From positions 1,340,778 to 1,388,987 of the forward strand of contig CP070705.1 of the NCBI GenBank assembly GCA_020349965.1: 48,210 nucleotides of DNA, written 5' to 3'. Shown here piece by piece: positions 42,796 through 48,210 of this stretch. Below the pieces are notes generated by a model. It searched no databases. It saw only the letters and a list, made by a program, of their open reading frames with translations, and was not told the origin of the DNA. A program made the position numbers and the translations under genes. The stretch comes from Caldifarciminota bacterium (GTDB lineage Bacteria; Hydrothermota; Tepidihabitantia; SM23-42). Within the stretch, counting starts at the first letter, position 1. The number at the start of each line of letters is the position of its first letter.

Positions 42796-43260
42796 TCAAT
42801 CCCGGAACAGACGACGATTAAGAAAGGGCACATGAGGGAGTGATGGACTCGTCATAACAGGCGGTGTGGTCTGGTCAGCCTTCTTCTCAAGTTTCCTTAT
42901 CATAGAACCCAGCATCTTCTGCAGCGCAGCTGTCGCCTCAAACCACGGTTCGACTTCTGATTTTTCAAACAATACACAGTCGACTACTTTGTAAAGCCAG
43001 TTCTCAGTCTCGGCGGCATTGCAGTGTGCGACATCGAGGCAGGAAATGTAATGTTTCTTCCCCCGTGAACTGAACCCTTCCGCGATATTCGCGCTGATAC
43101 TTCCCGAACACCGCAGTAATTGGTCTACAACGATCGTTGCGGCCACATCACGTGACAGTTTGTCCGCCGCCTTGTGTATCGAAACAAAGAGCTCGTGGGC
43201 CTTCTGCCACACCCGCAGGTCGGTGAAATGTCTTATTTCACCAGTCTCAGTTTTTTCCAT
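42796..43260 (-). CDS. four-helix bundle protein (S23/23S-intervening-sequence family)
   Basis: 154 residues. Family motifs are visible: L-R-V-W-Q-K-A-H-E-L, the middle S-G-S-I-S-A-N-I-A-E-G-F-S-S-R-G, and T-E-N-W-L-Y. These proteins are widespread in bacteria but functionally undefined. AGAGGAGG is present 4 nt before ATG. It is downstream of tRNA-Sec on the same strand. Confidence 0.87.
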   Translation of the reverse strand: MEKTETGEIRHFTDLRVWQKAHELFVSIHKAADKLSRDVAATIVVDQLLRCSGSISANIAEGFSSRGKKHYISCLDVAHCNAAETENWLYKVVDCVLFEKSEVEPWFEATAALQKMLGSMIRKLEKKADQTTPPVMTSPSLPHVPFLNRRLFRD

Positions 43261-43387
43261 GTTGCCTCCTCTACATTAATACAAGTTACGCGCATGTTTT
43301 TACAACTCCTTACCTTAAGAGGAGGCAATATGAATTCATTTCACTGCATTTGGGTATTACCGATTGAATTTCGATACCTGTATGATA

Positions 43388-43481
43388 TGGCGGAGGCGTG
43401 TAGGAATCGAACCTACCGTCCCCCTTTCGAAGGACATCCGGGTTTGAAGCCCGTCAGGCACACCAGCACCCATCCGCCTCC
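43388..43481 (-). tRNA. selC: tRNA-Sec (anticodon UCA)
   Basis: Minus strand. Acceptor GGAGGCG pairs with CGCCTCC, discriminator G, and encoded CCA. The anticodon loop is CTTCAAA (UCA). The long variable arm begins GTCCTT and pairs with GGGGGAC. The T-arm is GTAGG-TTCGATT-CCTAC. Length is 94 nt including CCA, as expected for bacterial selC. It decodes UGA with SelB. Confidence 0.95.
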
Positions 43482-43483
43482 AC

Positions 43484-43519
43484 AAAATTCGCCCAAATCT
43501 TGATTTGGTTGCGAATTTT
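43484..43519. terminator. long hairpin next to the 5' end of tRNA-Sec
   Basis: AAAATTCGCCCAAATC pairs with GATTTGG-(TT bulge)-GCGAATTTT, a 16-bp stem with a 2-nt loop and short T/A runs on both sides. It could be a bidirectional terminator that isolates selC. Its effect on selC transcription is not known. Confidence 0.5.
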
Positions 43520-43523
43520 AGTG

Positions 43524-43633
43524 GCCTCGTTCCAAGTCCTTCCTGGAATGAGGCATCAATGTTTTCAATATCACAAATCTACGATTAACCACAAGTTTTC
43601 GCGGACTCATTCAGATCTTTTCTGGAATGAGTC
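43524..43633. repeat. two related hairpin repeats upstream of selC
   Basis: The first (43524-43554) begins GCCTCGTTCCA and ends TGGAATGAGGC. The second (43604-43633) begins GACTCATTC and ends GAATGAGTC. Both share the loop text AGxTCxTTxCTGGAATGAG. The stretch 43482-43904 otherwise holds only the cold-shock promoter and leader. Confidence 0.5.
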
Positions 43634-43789
43634 TTCTTTGATTTCGCATCTCCAACCATATCTTGATTTGGCTAGAAAATTCAGCGTCCCTTACTTCTGT
43701 AAAGAAGTGTGGGGCCGTTACCCACCCAATTCTAACTATAATCCGATTAAAGTCAAGGATAGCCGTTAAGCTGCAAGCGTTCGTCCTTG

Positions 43790-43817
43790 TTGACAAGAAT
43801 TACCTTTTATGTATAAT
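43790..43817 (+). promoter_or_regulatory. cold-shock gene promoter
   Basis: TTGACA (43790-43795), a 16-nt spacer and TATAAT (43812-43817). The ~80-nt 5' leader to the ATG at 43905 is long for this window and typical of csp genes. Confidence 0.8.
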
Positions 43818-43904
43818 CCTCCAACATAAGCTTTATCGTTTGTCGGAGGATGGAATGATCATATTCTCAATCCAAGAAACAAATGTAGGCTTGAAAGGAG
43901 AAAT

Positions 43905-44108
43905 ATGCCATACGGTAAAGTAAAGTGGTTTGATAGTAGGAAAGGTTTCGGCTTCATCGAAAAAGAAGACGGCACCGGTGATGTATTCGCTCACTTTCAG
44001 GAAATCGTTGGCGAAGGCTACCGCACCTTGAATGAAGGTGATAGGGTCAAGTTTGAGATAACCACAACGCCAAAAGGTGAGAAAGCCACTAAAATCGAAC
44101 GTGCATGA
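43905..44108 (+). CDS. cold-shock/CSD RNA-binding protein
   Basis: 67 residues. RNP1 K-G-F-G-F-I and RNP2 V-F-A-H-F are intact, starting with G-K-V-K-W-F-D-S. AAAGGAG precedes the ATG by 4 nt. It binds single-stranded nucleic acids. A strong terminator follows. Confidence 0.96.
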   Translation: MPYGKVKWFDSRKGFGFIEKEDGTGDVFAHFQEIVGEGYRTLNEGDRVKFEITTTPKGEKATKIERA

Positions 44109-44120
44109 ACATATACGCGA

Positions 44121-44146
44121 AAAGCCCCCTTAAGGGGGCTTTTTTA
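44121..44146. terminator. bidirectional rho-independent terminator
   Basis: AAAGCCCCCT and AGGGGGCTTT form a near-perfect stem with T-runs after it and A-runs before it. It ends csp and probably also the convergent gene. Confidence 0.92.
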
Positions 44147-45301
44147 TTTACCCCAAGCCATGCCGAGAGGTACGTAGTAAACACCTACGCCAATTATCCA
44201 TTCCTTACTACCCGAAACAAAAAATCCCGGACTCAAGGGTCCAACTCTGATCACACCGGGATACACGTTCAACCGCAACCGATACTCGGGCACCGTAGAG
44301 ACCATTAATGAAGCCAAGAGTGAGTTATTACGATCGTAGAAGATCCCCGCGCGCCATGTCAGCACGGCTGTAAGGACCCTGCCGGTATCCTGCTCCGCCG
44401 TTCTGACGAGTTCTTCCACAAGGAAACCACCAGTCAAGGATAGAGAGCTGCCGCCTTTCCATCGATACCCTAAACCTGCCATTCCATGCAGACCGAAGTG
44501 CACCATCAAGTACCAGTCCTTGGCGCTCGAAACAGGATAGCGGGCTACGTAGAATTGACCCATATTTTCAAGGTTGCCATTTCTAATGTTGACGGCCGGT
44601 TGCATTGACCATTCGGACAGATTGAGGGTCTGCGAGAAAAACCGGCAGACTTTGTCGCTGGAAAAAAGTAGCATGCCGGCCGGATCGAAGATGAGAAGAT
44701 CGGCGAGATGATCCACGGTGAGCTCTTCGTTTCCTCTATTTTCCACGATCTCGGATAGAACGTGATATGCAGCCATCACACCGATCGACCAGAGTCGCGG
44801 TAAACCAAAGCCATGGTAACGGAACCACTCCTCTGTTGCACGAAATTGCATGCCGGCGCCGATGCCGTGCAGGAAATAGTTCGGTACCCACTGATTACCC
44901 CTTTCCTTTAGAGATAGGGGAATAACTTCGGTTGATATAAAGCGCCACCAGCCGAACTCACTGATCGTGTGCATGGGGTGGCCAACGGTTTCCCACACAT
45001 TTCCCCACCACTCACCATACGGGAACCTAAAGATCTTCCTTTCGTAATCGTCACTTTCACTGTATCCGGCGATTTGGAGAATGCCGTAGCCGCCGTTGAT
45101 GATAACATTCATCGGATTATACGTCAACTGGCTGCCGTAGGGTAGTGCGTGATAGAAATAATACCCTAATGTGTCATCGACTGTGGCCGAGGTTCCCCGG
45201 TCTATTTCATCACTGTCGGCCTGAACCGTCGCCGCGGCAGAAAGGAGAATTATCAACGGCAGCAAGAACAATGGGCTCGGAAATCTCGATGTAATCTTTA
45301 T
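44144..45301 (-). CDS. predicted outer-membrane-type protein (ATA start), unknown family
   Basis: 385 residues from ATA 45301. A normal signal peptide (K-I-T-S-R then F-L-L-P-L-I-I-L-L, cleavage after T-V-Q-A) is present only if translation starts at this ATA. The first conventional start (TTG, 45271) would lose the basic n-region, and TAG lies two codons upstream. A TACAAT -10 box ends 5 nt before the ATA. The mature part has many aromatic beta-strand patterns and may form a beta-barrel; no known family is recognised with confidence. Confidence 0.72.
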   Translation of the reverse strand: MKITSRFPSPLFLLPLIILLSAAATVQADSDEIDRGTSATVDDTLGYYFYHALPYGSQLTYNPMNVIINGGYGILQIAGYSESDDYERKIFRFPYGEWWGNVWETVGHPMHTISEFGWWRFISTEVIPLSLKERGNQWVPNYFLHGIGAGMQFRATEEWFRYHGFGLPRLWSIGVMAAYHVLSEIVENRGNEELTVDHLADLLIFDPAGMLLFSSDKVCRFFSQTLNLSEWSMQPAVNIRNGNLENMGQFYVARYPVSSAKDWYLMVHFGLHGMAGLGYRWKGGSSLSLTGGFLVEELVRTAEQDTGRVLTAVLTWRAGIFYDRNNSLLASLMVSTVPEYRLRLNVYPGVIRVGPLSPGFFVSGSKEWIIGVGVYYVPLGMAWGK

Positions 45302-45306
45302 TGCCT

Positions 45307-45334
45307 ATTGTATCCTGTTTCGACGTTAGGTCAA
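45307..45334 (-). promoter_or_regulatory. promoter of the predicted outer-membrane protein, leaderless
   Basis: Minus strand: TTGACC (45334-45329), a 16-nt spacer and TACAAT (45312-45307), then 5 nt to ATA. Confidence 0.65.
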
Positions 45335-45425
45335 GAACGCCTGCGTCCTGCTCGGTTTCATGCAGAGAATCATCAAGTGTCCTCCAATGTTTCCAATTTC
45401 ACTGAACTTCATCTAAGAATCTGAA

Positions 45426-45454
45426 TTGACAAGCGAGCGCGCGCCGATTATAGT
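45426..45454 (+). promoter_or_regulatory. promoter of the M6 protease gene
   Basis: TTGACA (45426-45431), a 17-nt spacer and TATAGT (45449-45454). GGAGG lies 5 nt before the ATG at 45490. Confidence 0.7.
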
Positions 45455-45489
45455 ATACAACGAAATGGAGAAACAAATCGGAGGATAAC

Positions 45490-47118
45490 ATGTTTAGAAC
45501 CATCAGATTTCTCATTCTTACATTGCCAGTGGCGGTCTCATCGATGCCGCCCCGAATGATCAACGGCACTCCGCATTCATGCATCATCGGCAGACCACTC
45601 GCGACCCCGAAAGTGTTGCGTGACAGCACGATAGAAACCTGCGCAATTCTTGTCCAATTCAGCGACAATCTCGCAAACACGACTGCCCACACGCCGGCGC
45701 GTTACGACAGCATGTTCTATTCAACCGGTGTATACCATGGACAGTATCGCGCCGGAAGTCTCAATGATTTCTTTATCGAGAATTCCTACGGGACGACCGA
45801 CGTTGTAGGGGGTATTGCCGGAAACCAGTGGTATATGTCAAACTATACATATAGCCACTATTATGACGGCCACTATTTGTTAAGCAGCGGATACGAACTT
45901 GTCGTTGACGCTCTCATGTTGGTCGATGCAACGGTGGATTTTCAGCAGTTCGATTCAAACAGCGACGGGCACATCGATGGCGCCTTCATAATTCACGCCG
46001 GGCCAGGTGCTGAAGATACGGGTGATACCAATCATTGCTGGTCACATGCGATTCCCTGGCTCAATTATATGACGAACGATGGCGTCGTCATTGATGGCGC
46101 AACAAACGTTCCCGAATATAACCTGGTCACATCAACCCTCGACACAACTCTTTGTTGTATTGGCGTGATGTGCCATGAACTGGGGCATATTGTCGGCCTG
46201 CCTGACCTCTACGACGGCTCGCGCAATACGTGGGGTGTCGGATATTGGAGCCTCATGGGTTACGGTGCCTGGGGTGCCGGCGGCAACACACCTTGGAGTC
46301 CCTCCCACGCCGACGCCTGGTGTAAGGCCCAAACGAACTGGTTGACACCGATCGATATCAGCACGAACACCTTCAATCTTGAAATACTCGATGCAGAGAC
46401 ACATCCGGTGGCATATCGGGTCTGGCGAAATGGGATGGCGAACGATACCTTTTTCATCCTTGAGAACCGACAGAACAAGGGATTCGATTCACCTTTGCCC
46501 GGAAGCGGGCTGCTCATCTGGCATATCGACCCACACTACTCTGCTTATCACAACCGGGTCGATCTTGAGGAAGCGGATGGTTGTGATGACCTCGACAATG
46601 GCTGGGGATACCGGCCGAATCCACATTACTACCACCATGAACTCGGCGATTCGGGTGACCCATATCCTGGAGACAGCAACAATACCGTTTTCGACTCATT
46701 GAGCTATCCTGCAAGCACTGATTATTGGGGCAATTCAACTCATGTGTCGATAGGGAATATCGTGGTCGCGGGGGATACCGTCATCTGCGATATAATCATC
46801 GACCCGCTCGCGATTGCTGAGCACGACGAAAAACCGATAACGTGCGGGCTATCGATAAGCCCGAATCCGTTCACGACACTGACAAACATCAGCTTCAGCA
46901 TAGAGCAAAGCGCAGAGCGCATAGAGTTGCGCATATATGACGCCTTAGGCCGCCTGGTAACGCAATTGTATGACGCTATGCCCCATGCCCCATGCGCTCT
47001 GCAGATCAATTGGTGCGGCGATGACGACGCCGGCCGGAAATTGCAAAGCGGTGTCTATTTTGCCACAGTGTCGGTCCGTGATCATACAGAATCGCAAAAA
47101 CTACTGCTCCTTCGATAA
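45490..47118 (+). CDS. secreted M6-family (immune inhibitor A-like) metalloprotease with C-terminal sorting domain
   Basis: 542 residues. Signal peptide at 1-~20. The zinc motif H-E-L-G-H-I-V-G-L-P-D-L-Y-D (His229, Glu230, His233) is in a typical M6 context (S-L-M-G-Y-G-A-W and C-C-I-G-V-M-C before it). The N-terminal part reads I-L-V-Q-F-S-D-N, and N-S-Y-G-T-T-D-V is also family-like. The last ~85 residues are a sorting-type domain (S-P-N-P-F ... L-Q-S-G-V-Y-F), related to that of the Sec-containing protein at 25489. It is probably an extracellular protease. Confidence 0.93.
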   Translation: MFRTIRFLILTLPVAVSSMPPRMINGTPHSCIIGRPLATPKVLRDSTIETCAILVQFSDNLANTTAHTPARYDSMFYSTGVYHGQYRAGSLNDFFIENSYGTTDVVGGIAGNQWYMSNYTYSHYYDGHYLLSSGYELVVDALMLVDATVDFQQFDSNSDGHIDGAFIIHAGPGAEDTGDTNHCWSHAIPWLNYMTNDGVVIDGATNVPEYNLVTSTLDTTLCCIGVMCHELGHIVGLPDLYDGSRNTWGVGYWSLMGYGAWGAGGNTPWSPSHADAWCKAQTNWLTPIDISTNTFNLEILDAETHPVAYRVWRNGMANDTFFILENRQNKGFDSPLPGSGLLIWHIDPHYSAYHNRVDLEEADGCDDLDNGWGYRPNPHYYHHELGDSGDPYPGDSNNTVFDSLSYPASTDYWGNSTHVSIGNIVVAGDTVICDIIIDPLAIAEHDEKPITCGLSISPNPFTTLTNISFSIEQSAERIELRIYDALGRLVTQLYDAMPHAPCALQINWCGDDDAGRKLQSGVYFATVSVRDHTESQKLLLLR

Positions 47119-47233
47119 AGGGGACAGGCTACTTTTTAGAACTCCTGACAGACGTATGCCATTGTCCCATCTTCTGACGTATAGAAAGCAGAACAGCCTG
47201 CAATCACACATGAAAAAGTAGCCTATCCCCTTT
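47117..47233. repeat. REP-like palindromic element at the end of the M6 protease gene
   Basis: AAAGGGGACAGGCTAC (left arm to 47137) is repeated inverted at 47213-47233 with one mismatch. It is similar in style to the element at 12234-12325 (GGGG-core heads at gene ends). Confidence 0.7.
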
Positions 47234-47309
47234 TACTGCTAGAATCTCTGTGAGAACACTGTAAGCCGCTCGATTATGCTTATATAATACCAAGAAGGAG
47301 GGAACTATC

Positions 47310-48210
47310 ATGAAAAATCCTAAGGTATTCATGCAAACACTCATATGTTTGACAGCTTTTCTCATTCTCAATCCAGGCATAGCTGCAGAGATCCACGATG
47401 TTTCTCAACAGGGAGATATCGACAGTGTCAAGACACTTGTGCAACAGAACCCTGAAATGGTCAATCTTGCAGACGAAACGGGCAACACTCCACTACATTA
47501 TGCAATTGCAGGCGGGCAGACAGAGATCTGCCACTTCCTTATCTCCAGGGAGGCTGACGTTAACGCATTGAACACTGTGAACCAAAGCGTCCTGCTGTTT
47601 GCAGCATACTTTGGCAATGCTGAGATCGCTAAGGCACTCATCGCAAAAGGCGCTACGCTAAATGATCAAGATGTCTTCGGAAGAAGTCCGCTCCATTACG
47701 CGGCAAGACAACGCAATTTGGATGCACTGATGGTGCTCATCGGGAAAAAGGCGGAACTCGACATCCGGGATAGCATCGGTGAAACGCCTCTACATTTCGC
47801 CATTCGCTGGGGTTATGACAACATCGCTGAAATGCTCATCGATGCCGGTGCCGACTTGAAGGTAACCACCGAAGACGGCAAGTCATACTTGCACATGGCA
47901 AGCATGAAAGGGTATGTAGACGTTGCCGACTTGTTGATCAATCGAGGCATGCAAGCTAATGCTCTGGACAACAATGGCAGGACTCCATTATATTATGCGG
48001 CAAAACACGGCAACAAGAAAGTTGCCGACATACTATCGGCACACGGTGCGAAAGCAAAGGACATTGAAGAGAACTTCGGCTCCTCTCCCCTGCTACAGAA
48101 AACGCTGAAAAAGGGTGAAGCAGTATTGTGGTATCTCGGACACAGCGGCTGCGCAGTTAAAACCACTAAACACCTGTTGATATTTGACTATTGGAACTAT
48201 GGACAGCATC
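47310..48210 (+). CDS. secreted ankyrin-repeat protein, probably with a C-terminal MBL-fold domain (3' partial)
   Basis: About 300 residues are visible and the frame is open to the window end. A signal peptide (about 1-27, ends G-I-A-A) is followed by at least six ankyrin repeats (for example G-N-T-P-L-H-Y-A, G-R-S-P-L-H-Y-A-A, G-E-T-P-L-H-F-A, G-R-T-P-L-Y-Y-A). After them L-W-Y-L-G-H-S-G-C-A-V-K-T-T and H-L-L-I-F-D-Y resemble the first strands of a metallo-beta-lactamase-type fold. The metal motif would lie beyond the window. GGAGG lies 7 nt before ATG (AAGGAGGG). Confidence 0.8.
   Translation, partial: MKNPKVFMQTLICLTAFLILNPGIAAEIHDVSQQGDIDSVKTLVQQNPEMVNLADETGNTPLHYAIAGGQTEICHFLISREADVNALNTVNQSVLLFAAYFGNAEIAKALIAKGATLNDQDVFGRSPLHYAARQRNLDALMVLIGKKAELDIRDSIGETPLHFAIRWGYDNIAEMLIDAGADLKVTTEDGKSYLHMASMKGYVDVADLLINRGMQANALDNNGRTPLYYAAKHGNKKVADILSAHGAKAKDIEENFGSSPLLQKTLKKGEAVLWYLGHSGCAVKTTKHLLIFDYWNYGQH

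Noticed and set aside
43174-43503. Plus-strand ORF over tRNA-Sec
   Set aside because: Much of it is antisense to tRNA-Sec, and no protein family is recognisable.
43482-43660. CRISPR-like repeat array
   Set aside because: Only two to three degenerate copies with palindromic arms, irregular spacing and no cas genes.

Overview
The window looks like chromosomal DNA of an uncultured anaerobic bacterium, possibly of the FCB/candidate-phylum type (for example a WOR-3-like lineage). This assignment is an inference. It rests on secreted proteins with a C-terminal sorting-type domain (SPNPF...GVYF...), many lipoproteins, a LolCDE-like transporter, oxygen-sensitive Fe-S and corrinoid enzymes and a full selenocysteine (Sec) system. 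No phage, plasmid or CRISPR signature was seen.

Layout. 1-2.1 kb: the end of a MerB-like protein fused to a [2Fe-2S] domain, an alpha/beta hydrolase and a frameshifted gene remnant. 2.1-8.3 kb: a minus-strand block for envelope functions (glycosyltransferase, flippase-like membrane protein, UDP-glucose dehydrogenase, MscS channel, and an oligopeptide-binding lipoprotein fused to a TonB C-terminal domain). 8.3-10.9 kb: MglA-like GTPase, RecJ and a small membrane protein. 11-12.3 kb: tRNA(CAU) and a radical SAM protein. 12.3-18.1 kb: an operon lysS - lolE-like - lolD-like - mcsA - mcsB - MBL hydrolase. 18.4-23.7 kb: a winged-helix regulator and a minus-strand operon of a diacylglycerol glycosyltransferase, a metallopeptidase, a pseudo-lipase lipoprotein, an ECF sigma factor and its anti-sigma factor. 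23.8-25.4 kb: lipoprotein and MFS transporter.

25.5-43.5 kb is the most unusual part. It holds selD (itself with an in-frame UGA), selA, selB and tRNA-Sec. It also holds two selenoprotein genes that conventional gene calling would split or miss: a secreted thioredoxin-fold protein with a U-P-Y-C motif, and a 79-residue DUF4242-like protein. All three UGA codons are followed, 12-16 nt later, by a bacterial-SECIS-like hairpin. Two further tiny ORFs with UGA plus hairpin lie in the leader of the next operon. Between selD and selA are two redox/one-carbon operons. One encodes a ferredoxin-thioredoxin reductase-like protein, a double-cubane-cluster reductase, its ATPase activase and a SAM methyltransferase. 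The other is a six-gene overlapping operon with a corrinoid protein, two MtaA/UroD-like methyltransferases, two HgdB-like subunits and a second activase. The latter looks like an undescribed corrinoid methyl-transfer system powered by an ATP-driven low-potential electron donor.

43.5-48.2 kb: cold-shock protein, an outer-membrane-like protein, a secreted M6 protease and a truncated ankyrin/MBL protein.

Two genome-wide habits are visible. Promoters are mostly TTGAC(A/T)-N16-TATAAT, and in several cases the start codon begins only 5-6 nt after the -10 box, implying leaderless mRNAs. Three genes have no usable ATG/GTG/TTG at the expected start but have ATA there, with the same spacing from the Shine-Dalgarno (SD) sequence or -10 box as neighbouring ATG genes.
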